Shown here in pieces: positions 38,651 through 48,264 of a stretch of 64,000 bases of DNA. Origin of the DNA: Megalonaias nervosa (Eukaryota; Mollusca; Bivalvia; Unionida; Unionidae); assembly GCA_016617855.1 (NCBI GenBank), contig JAECUM010009728.1:1-64000 (forward strand), written 5' to 3'. How positions within the stretch are numbered: position 1 is the first letter of the stretch; the number at the start of each line of letters is the position of its first letter. The position numbers and the translations under genes were made by a program. The notes beneath the pieces are model-generated. The model searched no databases, was not told where the DNA came from, and saw only the letters and a program-made list of their open reading frames with translations.

Positions 38651-39839
38651 AGGCAAGCCTCGTGGCGGCATTGATTTATAAAAATATGCGACACGAGATG
38701 AACTTGCTGATCTTTTGCGTCTCGCCGATGTTGACACAAATGAGGTTGTTGTTTTTCATGATCAGCAAGGAGGGTTAAAGACGAGCAATATCCCGCTGAC
38801 AGATATTATTGTGCTAGTTCCAGGCGCGACCGAAGATAACTTAGCGGTGTTTACTAAAAAAGATAAAATTCAAGAATCGAGGAATTCAATGCTAACAATC
38901 TTTGGAGAGAGTAGTGGACGTATTACAAGAATCGGAGATATAATGTATGGCGATTTCAACATGAGCAGAAATGCAATTATCAATGAGAGAAAACCAAAAT
39001 CAGGCGATGACGTGGCAACAAAAAATACGTGGACAACAACAACACCACGATCACAACTGAGATCAGTAAATATGTTACTAAAGCCGGTGATGCAATGACT
39101 GGCGATCTCAACATGAGCGGAAACAACATTGCTAATTTGAGAGAACCAACATCAAGCAATGACGCTGCAACGAAAAAATACGTGGACAAGAGCAACATCC
39201 CGATGATGACCTCGTTAATGACAATTAATGATGGAATGACCACGTTCAGATCTGAATATACTAATCTTGTAACCTCGCTTACAAATTTTCCATGCAACAT
39301 AAATAGAACCATTAATGATGTTTTGGGGGAAATTCAGCGGTCATCAACACCAAGCTCTCTGGAATTCATACACAACTTGTTGATCTAGTCAACGTTAAAA
39401 CAACAATCGAAGTTATTAACAATGAGCTCACCAGCATCAACTCAAGAATGAGTTCGATAAACACTGAACTTGATAAAATCATAAAGAATGCCGATGGTGT
39501 AATTCAGACGACTCCTCTCATCAACATGGTATACACGGTGGGGTATGGATCAACAACATGGACACCGGAAAACAACTCCATCAAACATACCGCTCAGGTT
39601 ACCGGGTTGTACAGGCTCTCCATGTTTAGAGGTGTGGAATTCAAGATATCTAGCACAGGCTGAATCGGTGAATCTTCTGGAACCATCTCGGCCGTGATTA
39701 ACTCGAAGTTTAGAGAGAATATTCATACTGGAACCCCAGAATAAGAGCATAACCTTAACGATATACGAGTGGTGTCTGGAATTCGTCTCAGAAACACCTC
39801 ATTTGGTAACTTAGTATATGTCATAATGAATCCTACATA
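38622..39839 (+). pseudogene. fibre/tail-like protein with phage-type repeats, broken
   Basis: Begins at ATG 38622, overlapping the protease stop. TAA at 38679, frame changes near 39,030-39,100 and 39,330, and stops at 39,661 and about 39,740 interrupt it. It contains the repeat 'GDAMTGDLNMSGNNI' followed by 'NDAATKKYVD', preceded by a degenerate copy ('GDIMYGDFNMSRNAI'). This motif is common to trimeric tail fibres of phages and to fibre-like proteins of Polintons and adintoviruses. A heptad-rich shaft ('ELTSINSRMSSINTELDKI') and a beta-rich C-terminal knob-like region (39,530-39,839) follow. Likely role: capsid spike for receptor binding. Now dead. Confidence 0.75.
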
Positions 39840-39860
39840 ATTCTTTCGGTATAATCAAGC

Positions 39861-40321
39861 ATGTGCGTGGAAGGCATCGCTGGAAGAAATCATCGACGAG
39901 CACATGACAAAACAAAAAATAAATATCGTACACGAATCATCGTCATCGATAATATTGTATACGCGATTTCCTCGCTAGTAGCTGGAACAACGACGTTAAT
40001 GGGCACATTATCAGCGACGCACGTGATACCGTCCGTGGCTGGAATCGGTGTATATGTTGTCGGCTTGCTGGTATACTCAATACTATCGCGAAAAAATATC
40101 TACATGTACCAGTAAAAAAATTGCACCAGCACACAGAAATAACCTACGCTGTGACATATGCGTGCATAAATATATCATCGATACTGTCAGCGGGGTTAAA
40201 CGATGGTGCAATATCAGACAATGAATTTTCCGCAATTAGGGATATTTATTATCGATATCACAAGAAAGCCAACATACCGTTGCTAACGTTGCCAGCGCCA
40301 CATTTAGAATACGCCGTATAG
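39861..40321 (+). pseudogene. small membrane protein with C-terminal EF-like helix block, one frame change
   Basis: ATG 39861. The first 84 codons encode a basic head and two hydrophobic segments (about residues 28-48 and 57-75). The frame then closes at 40,115, but coding continues in the -1 frame to 40,321 with 'ACINISSILSAGLNDGAISD' and 'EFSAIRDIYYRY'. I recall this second block as the usual tail of a Polinton-associated membrane protein of unknown function. The frame junction is exactly at an A-AAA-AAT heptamer (40,091-40,097). See findings for whether this is decay or programmed. Confidence 0.6.
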
Positions 40322-40404
40322 ATAATAATGACCGCATATATAACCACACGGCTGGAACAGATCATCGCTAGCACAACACCACCGACGACCACAATGATAC
40401 AGCA

Positions 40405-41760
40405 ATGTCAACACAGCCGGAACTTGATACTGGTTTTCCAACTCCGATGAAAGCGTCGAATGGTCGGTCACTTGAAATCTCAGCGGCACAATTACGACTT
40501 TATTATAGTTGGCCAAATATCAGAGAAAAATCGTTGGGTAGATTAGACACTAATAATTCGCAGATATTCTAGCATAAAACAGCGACTCATGCAGCTGGTG
40601 GGCAAGCCCCAATTTGGCAGGTCGTTACCATCCCATCAGGATCATATCAAATCGAACAAATTAATGATGAACCTCAGCGTAGAATCAAATCTATAACAGG
40701 AAAAGAATCAAAGATCACTGTCAAGGTACACGAACCAAAGCTGAATGCCACCATAGAAATATAAGCGGGTGATTCCAGGGAATCCAATTACGCCGTTGAC
40801 ATATATAAGTCATCGATCAGAACAGTGCTGGGATGGCCGCTGGAAGTGCCGATTTATACTGGACCACCTCAACCCCAACGATCTGATTATTTATCAGACT
40901 AAAAACTATTATTAAGGACCCATCATATCGATACCACCCACAATGGGCTGTTCTGACAAAGCGGAGAGAAGGAAGACTCAGGTGGTCATGATTGTAAGGG
41001 ATGGATATATGATAGTGAAACACATACGGTAGAGGTAGTTCATATGGGTTCTCCTAGACAAATAATAATTACCAGGAAAATATCTTTAGAGCATAAAGAT
41101 GATAATCTTAAACAAAGGATCACTGAGACAGTACAACATCTGAACCATGTGAAATCTGATGCGGAACTCCTTCAAAAATCTATCATAGAAAAAGTAATTA
41201 ACTATGGTGATAATATTAAGACCAAAAGCGACATACAAAAAGTTATTTCTTGGTCATTTTAAGATCACCGAAGACCAACTGCCTACGTTTAAACTACCTG
41301 GGTTTAACATCGACAAGATGCAGCAGGGTCTCGATTACATAATTGACGAATATTTTCCAAAGATCTATTCCGCATGGGAGAAGAATTAAGGGGCCCTCCA
41401 GATATTCTCCAACATAATAACGATCCAACAGGTGGTGGTCGTCATCTATCACCGGGTATTGTCAGTATCACATTGACGATTTCTGTAAATCTGGTCTGCG
41501 ACGACGTCGACGGTAGCTATACCTCGTCTGGGCAAGCATTACAAGGGCAGGCCCAGCAGGGATATGTTCTTTACAGCTTTTCTCCAGATGTCCCGCCGGG
41601 TCATTTGATTGTGTCGGTGCCCACCATTCCTGTTTATTTACGATGTCATAATCCATCGCTGTCATGAATACGTTTTCGTTTGACCGACCAAGACAGTAAT
41701 TTATTGGACACACGTAGTGCAGAATTGACTGCTAGCTTGTATGTTCGTGACAGACCCTGA
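40405..41760 (+). pseudogene. capsid-type (probably minor capsid/penton-like) protein, broken and split by an insert
   Basis: Coding-like from ATG 40405. Stops occur at 40,570 and 40,762, and the reading moves frame before 'YAVDIYKSSIRTVLGW' (about 40,790-40,850). It ends at 40,900 and resumes at about 41,400 with 'SPGIVSITLTISVNLVCDD', 'LYSFSPDVPPGHLIVSVP' and a last block 'LTDQDSNLLD' up to the stop at 41,760. The order IPSGSY..., LGW, CD-GSY, F-P-VPPG, P-YL, DQ-LD matches a jelly-roll-type protein widely carried by Polintons, which I take as minor capsid. That assignment is from memory. The sequence at 40,905-41,395 does not belong to it. Confidence 0.6.
41044..41389 (+). pseudogene. unknown coding-like insert within the capsid gene
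   Basis: A frame from ATG 41044 gives a helical, Lys/Glu/Gln-rich segment ('KQRITETVQHLNHVKSD', 'LLQKSIIEKVINYGDN'). It changes frame at about 41,255 and continues 'FKITEDQLPTFKLPGF' then 'GLDYIIDEYFPKIYSAWE' to a stop at 41,389. It interrupts the capsid-like reading, where relatives would have only a short linker. I do not recognise it. It could be a captured gene fragment or a lineage-specific domain. Confidence 0.45.
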
Positions 41761-42233
41761 ACGGTCTCTCTTGGCCAATGACAAAACAATAACATCTTTG
41801 GTCGTTAATATTTTTGTCGTTAATTTTGTTGTTGTTGTTTGGACTATTCCTCCTTGGCGGATTCTGCGGGAACCTTAATAGATTCCAATACATGTTTTGT
41901 TTTTTTAGCTGTCTCGCACATGCACTTACAGCCGCTCGGGTTTCATGTTGTCGAGACAAATCTGATCGTATGTTCTCAATGGCACTTGCCAATGGAACAA
42001 ATTTATCTATATTATGTTGTTCGTGTAAATCCGCCAATGACAATTCAATTTCGCGTTGAAGTAATTTGATTAAACGGTACTCTGCCGCTAGTGTATATCT
42101 GCTCTCTTCACGTCGCTGTTGTATCATCTCAAAATCATCGTTGATTTTTTTCATCATCGAGTTGAATCGCGAGACCGTCTTGCTGCAATCGTTCGATCGT
42201 AGAGATAATCTCGGTAATGTTTTCTTGGTTCAT
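41732..42233 (-). pseudogene. element 1 coiled-coil protein, one frame change
   Basis: Minus-strand gene starting at ATG 42233 and running 32 codons ('MNQENITEIISTIERLQQDG'). It then changes to the +1 frame at an A7 run (about 42,150) and continues to a stop at 41,732. Most of it is predicted coiled coil ('REESRYTLAAEYRLIKLLQR', 'LADLHEQHNID'), with an Asn-rich linker and a Cys-containing tail. It overlaps the end of the convergent capsid gene. Unknown family. Confidence 0.5.
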
Positions 42234-42254
42234 TATGATAATAAATGTATTTCT

Positions 42255-42917
42255 TTAATGAAATATTTCATCTAGACCAATTCGATAAGGTGTCGCTGGA
42301 TCGTGTAAACTTATCGTGATGAATCCATGCAGGGTTTTCTGAGCGTGTGCGAAGATTTTAAACTTACGTATATCCATGTCGCCGGGACACCATGTCTGAT
42401 GAATATTTCGAAGCGCATGTGTATCGACACCGTTAAAAATAACCAAAAAATTACAGTTATCTGTAACTACCTTTGGAATCTGAGTATACCGCTGAGTAAC
42501 GTAGATGAGATATGTGTTTTTATGTCTGCCCCGTGAAAATATTCTAGCTGGATTTGTTTGTTTGTCAAGCATGACATCATCGTAAACCACTAGATAGTTG
42601 ATATCCCCTTTAAGATCCTCGACAGACGGGGCTTCATCGATGTCTGTGATAAATTCAATAACATCGTCCTCGGCCGCTGCAGATTCTTTAAATTCCTTAA
42701 GAACATTATAGCATCGTTGGTCATCGACGATTGGCGCTACTAAATAAAGTTTGTCCACTTTGAGCCACCTCATTATCAGTTTGAGCAGCAACTGAGTTTT
42801 ACCCGACCCAGATGGACCAATTATAATAGCTCGAATGGAATTTGGTAACACTGGATGATGCTCGACCGGTGCCTGCTCATGTGTCGCCCAAAAGTCAATC
42901 ACGTTCATATTGTACAA
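42255..42917 (-). CDS. FtsK/HerA (A32-like) genome-packaging ATPase, element 1
   Basis: DNA-packaging ATPase of the A32/FtsK-HerA superfamily, a hallmark of Polintons. It is 220 residues with no interruption. Walker A 'GPSGSGKTQ' is at residues 34-42 and Walker B 'YLVVYDDVM' at about 108-116. 'RGRHKNTYLIYVTQRY' with the sensor Gln and 'DNCNFLVIFNG' follow. The first ATG (42,917) and the one three codons later are both possible. It ends 22 nt before the coiled-coil gene's ATG on the same strand, consistent with one transcript. Intact while its neighbours are broken. Confidence 0.88.
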   Translation of the reverse strand: MYNMNVIDFWATHEQAPVEHHPVLPNSIRAIIIGPSGSGKTQLLLKLIMRWLKVDKLYLVAPIVDDQRCYNVLKEFKESAAAEDDVIEFITDIDEAPSVEDLKGDINYLVVYDDVMLDKQTNPARIFSRGRHKNTYLIYVTQRYTQIPKVVTDNCNFLVIFNGVDTHALRNIHQTWCPGDMDIRKFKIFAHAQKTLHGFITISLHDPATPYRIGLDEIFH

Positions 42918-42956
42918 ATATATTATTTATAATCACGAGTTTATATTGTGTTCGAT

Positions 42957-43440
42957 GCAAGACAGTCACTGGTACAATATTTCTGAGATCAACCACGTTG
43001 AAAAATGACACGCCGGCACTTACAGGTAAATGTCTAAAACGCGGCACACAAAAATATACGTTTGTGAGTATTCCTGTTGCAAAAAAGGTGGCGATATTGC
43101 TAAGGCACTCGGGAAAATACCCGTAACACCATGGGCTAAGTCCAGGATATAATTATTGTGGTCCTGGAACTCGCCCTAATATTAGACTTGACGAATAAAA
43201 CCAACCAAAACCAGGGGAATTTCCGGTTAATGCGATTGATCAAGCGTGCTATGTTCATAATGTCGCGTATAAAAATCCAGATTTACAACAGCGACATATC
43301 GCGGATGTCAAGTTAATTCACACGCTTAATTCGATAAAAATAAAAACATACAAGAATCACTTTCGAATTGGTTGAGATTAAGATCGGCGATGAAAGATAA
43401 AATAGCTTTTGGGAGCGTAGCTCCCCGAGCAGGTAATTAA
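42957..43440 (+). pseudogene. phospholipase-A2-like domain protein, broken
   Basis: Across frames the plus strand contains 'GLSPGYNYCGPGT' (calcium-binding loop of the viral PLA2 type, about 43,132-43,175). After an in-frame stop at about 43,197 comes 'NAIDQACYVHNVAY' (43,230-43,270), the helix that normally carries the His-Asp catalytic pair. Here the residue after His is Asn. 'HIADVKLIH' follows, and a C-terminal 'AMKDKIAFGSVAP' in another frame runs to 43,440. PLA2 domains occur in parvovirus VP1 and in many Polinton proteins, where they are thought to breach endosomal membranes. The upstream part (42,957-43,130) is too broken to assign. Confidence 0.7.
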
Positions 43441-43457
43441 ACACCAACAATTACATA

Positions 43458-44451
43458 ATGGAGTCGATTTATTATAGTCCAATCGGATATTGGAGAGATA
43501 TAGCGGCAGTTAAAAGACTCGCCGATGCAGCAGGTGTCACACGAGCTCTAGCTGCAGATTGGTTGTCACGACAGGCCATATGGCAAATTTATCTTCCACG
43601 TCCCAAAACAATTTAATTTGGGCTGTTTGTTTCATGTCAGCACACCCAACGAAGTTCATCAGGCAGATATCTTGTTTATACCACATGACGTACACAAACG
43701 GCACACATACAAATACGCGTTGACTGTTGTAGATGTTGCACGTAGATACAAAGAGGCCGAACTGTTATCGTCTAAAATAGCAATTGAAGTCTCAGCAGCG
43801 TTTAAATGAATTTATCAACGTGGCCCCAGGCCACATGGTGGCCTGCGATGGCCACGATTGCTACAGGGTGATCCTGGCAAAAAATTTCTCGGTGCAGTAA
43901 CGACTCTGATGCAACAACAGCATGTTAAGATCAGACGTGGACACACCGCGATACATTGCGATCAGGTAATCATTGAACGATTTAGTCAAACACTTGCACA
44001 GCGACTCCTTGGACATCAATATGCCCAAGAATTACTGCACTTTCAGGACAGATCTAGTGAATGGGTTGCGAGACTACCTCATATGGTGGCCGCGTTAAAC
44101 AACGAGGTCACGTGTGGAATTAACATGAAACCTGTAGGTGCAATTGCGTAAAAACACATACCACGACGAAAATCACCAGATCAGCTAAAGCAACCAGTGT
44201 TGAGTAGTAAAGTAACAGTGAGGTATTTATATGAACCTGGTGAACTTGAGGGTGGTGCAGCAAGAGCAATTGATCCCGTGTGGAGTGTAACAACACATAA
44301 AATTTTCAGCGTGGTAAGATCTATTATGTAACCAACAATCTATAGACTAGACTCAGCAGCTCCTCAGCGTGGATTTGTGCGTGAACAATTACAGGTAATT
44401 CCTGAAAACACCCAGTTACCACCAGATTGGATACGGCTTCGCAGACGTTAG
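43458..44451 (+). pseudogene. retroviral-type DDE integrase of Polinton, broken
   Basis: Starts at ATG 43458 ('MESIYYSPIGYWRDI', then 'WLSRQAIWQIYLPRPK'), which is the Polinton integrase N-terminus. After a stop at 43,614 the frame resumes with 'TPNEVHQADILFIPHD' (first catalytic Asp) and 'YKYALTVVDVARRYKEAE'. It closes at 43,807 and resumes with 'LQGDPGKKFLGAV' (second Asp), 'VIIERFSQTLAQRLL' (catalytic Glu) and 'MVAALNNEVT'. A further stop at about 44,150 precedes the C-terminal part, which ends at 44,451. The DDE residues are visible but at least four interruptions make it inactive. Confidence 0.9.
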
Positions 44452-44487
44452 AGGGGGACCCCCCCCCCCACGCGGCAACAAAAAACG

Positions 44488-44748
44488 CTAACAAGAATCA
44501 TACGCGTTGAGGAATGAAGCTTCTCTACGTCTGTTACATTCAAGACATTTCAGTTTGACATTTTTGCGTGTGTGGCCGAGACTACTATCGATTCTGTCCA
44601 CGGTAAATTGTCGTACGTCATTAGGAAAATATTGCCACAACATTACTGCGTTACAGCAGAAGCAGTGATTATTTTGTCGTTGTTTCAGCATCATGATAAA
44701 TTCCACATCCAGATCAAACTGGCATAATTTTTTTGTCATCTCGCGCAT
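44488..44748 (-). pseudogene. HNH-like zinc domain, C-terminus of the element 1 replicase
   Basis: 86 codons. 'HCFCCNAVMLW', 'FTVDRIDSSLGHTRKNVKL' and 'CLECNRRREA' give two CxxC pairs and a DRID-GHT-N core, the HNH endonuclease pattern. It follows the helicase motif VI block directly in the same orientation. I take it as the last domain of the replicase, now separated by a stop. It could also be a free-standing small gene. Confidence 0.65.
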
Positions 44749-47700
44749 AATTTGTCATTTTTTCTTCACTGCGTTGATAATTCCTGGTTACGCTATTGTT
44801 GTTTGTGACGCTGTTGGCAGCTCCAATACATAGACAACCCTGTGTAACTGAGATATTTTTATTGCTTTAGACGCAGCCAGATAAACTAAAGCTGACCATT
44901 CTATGCGATCATCGACAATCCAGATATTGGTATCTGATATTGTTAATCCCTGAGACGAATAAATTGTTACTGCATATCCCAGAGTCCAGCATGATGGATT
45001 TGGTTACTGTCGTTGAGCGACTGCCGCTTGCGTCTCCGACGTCGACAACGCTTGTTGTACAGCCTCTACTGGAACCTCGACGATATCATTAAGAAAGATT
45101 TTTTGTTTATGCAAACTTCCTTTGCCTCCGGAATATCAACAAGTATATTTTGTCTGCGTGTATCTGTTGATCGATAACATAATGGAACTAGCTAATCAGG
45201 AAATTTTTCCTTGTGAAGCTCAAATAATTTACACTGAAGTGAATCACGGACGTTTTTTCCTGGATACAACTACTGGATCATTAGAGCGCCATAAGTTCCA
45301 GAAATCAAACATTGGCGTCTCTGGAATTACAGTACGCATGATTTCACATTGAATCTTATCTGGTTGTAGTCTGATTCGCGATTTTAACTGTCGTAATGTT
45401 TCATCATGTGATCGATGATCATACATTTCTTCGTAGTAGCCAACGTAGATGCTTAACCAGTCATGTGGGGATTATCCAGTAAACCGCGGAGGCTGTCCAT
45501 GACCACCACACATGGTAATTGCAGTAGATTTTGTTGACAACCAATCAAGAAATGTCTGTTATGTTTCTTTAGATGCTGTACAAATCTCATTTTAGATAAT
45601 TATTCTCGGGATATATTTTTCACCCATTCGTTCGGGGCTTCATGCATCACCTCTCCATCTTAAGAAACTATGATACGTGCATGCACTAACACTACGTTGT
45701 CTCATCTCTCTGGCAAGCCGGTGAGTTGGCGTCAACACAATCATGTCAAAGTTTTTAAATAATTCTATCGCACCTGGACCATTCAGATAGACCGTGCTAT
45801 GTCTCGTGATTGGATCGTTTACTGACAATGATGATGGTTCTGATAAATTGACATTAAAGTAATAAATATCTGATGTTTTATCGTCAGCCGACTCTGAATA
45901 TTTACGTATTTGTTCGTGTTTTATTCTCCACGAACCCCAATGGACATCTTCGGTGCCTTTATTGAGAAATGGTTTCACAAGATCCATTTTACAACAACTA
46001 ATATAAAAAGAATCCGCGAAGACTCTAACAACGTCAGAAGGAAATCTGTTGATCATCGATAATAGGTTTATTAACGAGTGGGCGAGCATTGATGATCTTA
46101 ATTGAGTAAATTGAGGAGAATTGCCGTCGCAGTAGCTAATGATCGTGCCAATAATTATTCCATCTCGTGTTGTTGCATTTCTCCGTGACACCAGTACACC
46201 TTATGCCGCTGTGTCATTGACAACAAAATCTAATTCGGCTTGATCCATGATTAATCTAGTGCAACGACGTGCATTATCAGATGATGAACCCTGAGTAAAC
46301 TTGCCGATAATGTTTCTGCATATTTCTTTATCATCGTGTGGTAACCAGACAGATTTTTGTGATTTGTATGAAATTATTGCAGAGGTTATACTCAACGACG
46401 TTAAAATATTAGTGACCAACATATATCGTAATAACACTATTGGAGCCCAACCACGCTGATTTTTTGAGCAAAAGTCGTTGAGATTAACACTGGTATCCAG
46501 TTTATTAAAGTATCTACGAAACCAGATTGGTATCACCGGATGAATACTCGCAGAAAACTCGCATGATTCAATCTCCGCAAATCCAGTAAGATCGATATTT
46601 GGTAGTGGCCCGTTTATTGCAACTCGTGCCATTTCGTGTGTTGGATGCTAGAATTGTTCACAATGACGACACTCGTCAAGTTCAAGAAAAGCCGCCGGAT
46701 AAGCTGCTACGTTATCAACTGAAATCATGTCAGAGAAATTATATTTTGTGTTCCAAAGACCACCATGGCCAAACTCAACACAAGATTGTGATACATCATC
46801 GAGACATTCCTTTGGAGTTGGAAGCTGTAAAACAGTAACGAGTAAATCATCGTTGTCGTCGTCATATTTTACAAAAACATTTTTCATATTTTGTTGGAGC
46901 GATTCATTCCAATAAATAACTCCAGACGGCAAAAGAAACTGATCAGATATTGATTCATCCGACTCAGAGTCTTCTCCGTTAAATAGCCAGACAGACATAG
47001 GGTCACGCCTACTTATGTTGTAGATTTCTTCGTAGATGTCACCGTGGTAAAATCGTATTATTCTCTTCCTTGGAAATTTTGTCACCGAGTAGGTCCCCGC
47101 ATGTGAATTATGATCATATAAAATTACTGGAGAACACTTACTACAGTATTTACCAGAATTGTACAAAATCTCTTTTGTGATTGTTTTTATAATTATCGAA
47201 AACTTCAATATTTTTTCTAAAATAACCACGTCATCTATCTTAGCTTCATTGATAAGAGAGTTTTCCCATTGTGCTATTTTTTTTTAATATTCTTGATTCT
47301 GTAAGTCCATTTCTGCGTTTTGAGTTTAACAAATGCTCAGTGATACGCTGAACCACGTAAATTAGCGAGCCTGTTTTCATCGGAGCAAGAGCAGCAATGT
47401 CTGGTTTATTCAAACGATAAAGCGCATAAACAACTGCGGAAACTGGATAAGAGTTATTGTAGTTTGGTTGTTTATTCCGGTGAAAATACCTGCTTTAGAA
47501 TTTATATTTATCGGGACGACATTGTTATGTCGACGTGATCCCTTGACAGGGTCGAGTTTATCACGAATAATCCAAGTTGGACCATCCTCGCTGACATGTT
47601 CTGCAATAAATTTTATTCTGAATATGTACATGCTGTCATCAACAAGATTATTAATAACAGTAGCAGCTTGTTTGTCATCCATTGTGGAATCAATAAATGT

Positions 47701-48028
47701 TACATCACCATCTATCTTAAATGTTGAAAAAACATGAACAGCACCATCGTTGATAAATTCGTTCTTTGCTTGTTTTGATAAAATCATGCAGCTGTAGTTC
47801 AAACGGTATTTGTTTCTTATCTTTGGTTAATCTGTCAAAGTCGAACTTGTTGATGTACTCTGGTTCTATCTCCGATAACCTTGTAAACTCATTTTGTGCT
47901 GCTTCTAGTGATCTGATTTATTTTTTGATGAGATTTACATCTGTTTTTGATTTTGGTAATGTGATTTTATTCCCAGTGAGATCTTGATATTGTTGCTGTA
48001 GTAATCTAGCTTCGTCCCATTGACCCAT
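44488..48028 (-). pseudogene. giant replicase relic: family-B polymerase, SF1 helicase and HNH domain in one gene
   Basis: Minus-strand coding sequence from ATG 48028 to the stop at 44,488, about 1,180 codons with ten or so stops and frame changes. In order: an N-terminal helical region; 'GKYCSKCSPVILYDH' zinc-like pair; polymerase motif A 'SVDNVAAYPAAF' (about 46,690-46,725); motif-C-like 'VFADSFYIS' (about 46,010-46,035); 'MIVLTPTHRLAREM' and 'ACTYHSFLRWRGD' (helicase motifs Ia/Ib); 'PERMGEKYIPR' and 'GQPPRFTG' region; 'YYEEMYDHRSHDETLRQLK'; 'TIYSSQGLTI' and 'WIVDDRIEWSALVYLAAS' (motifs V/VI); and an HNH/zinc tail. The helicase Walker A is lost: only 'YLNGPGAIELF' remains near 45,770. I recall similar fusions from fungal genomes; unverified. 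Confidence 0.72.
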
Positions 48029-48147
48029 GCTGTATGATACGATTCCTTTAAATACACTTTTTAAAAAAAAATAAACTTTCATCCAGTTAGACCTATACTA
48101 TTATTATAATAATGAGTAAATCATACAACAAATGTCGTTGGTTGATG

Positions 48148-48264
48148 GTATTGTAGTAAAGTGTCTTGATCAGTTTTGCCGACCATGTATCTTGACATCA
48201 TTTATCTTGATGCTCTCAGTCTTATGAATGGGCAATGACGCAGTCCATGCCTGCTGGTGGGTTT
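48148..48264 (+). repeat. inverted-repeat arm, inner side of the right TIR
   Basis: About 117 nt nearly perfectly complementary to 49,297-49,422. It contains 'tggtattgtagtaaagtgtc', 'gccgaccatgtatcttgaca' and 'gcctgctggtgggtttaaa'. The right TIR lies between the arms. Confidence 0.88.

Noticed and set aside
42140..42160. Programmed -1 frameshift at the A7 run of the coiled-coil gene
   Set aside because: The continuing frame is +1, not -1, so an indel is the better explanation.
41814..42275. Plus-strand frames opposite the coiled-coil gene
   Set aside because: Shadows of the minus-strand coding sequence.
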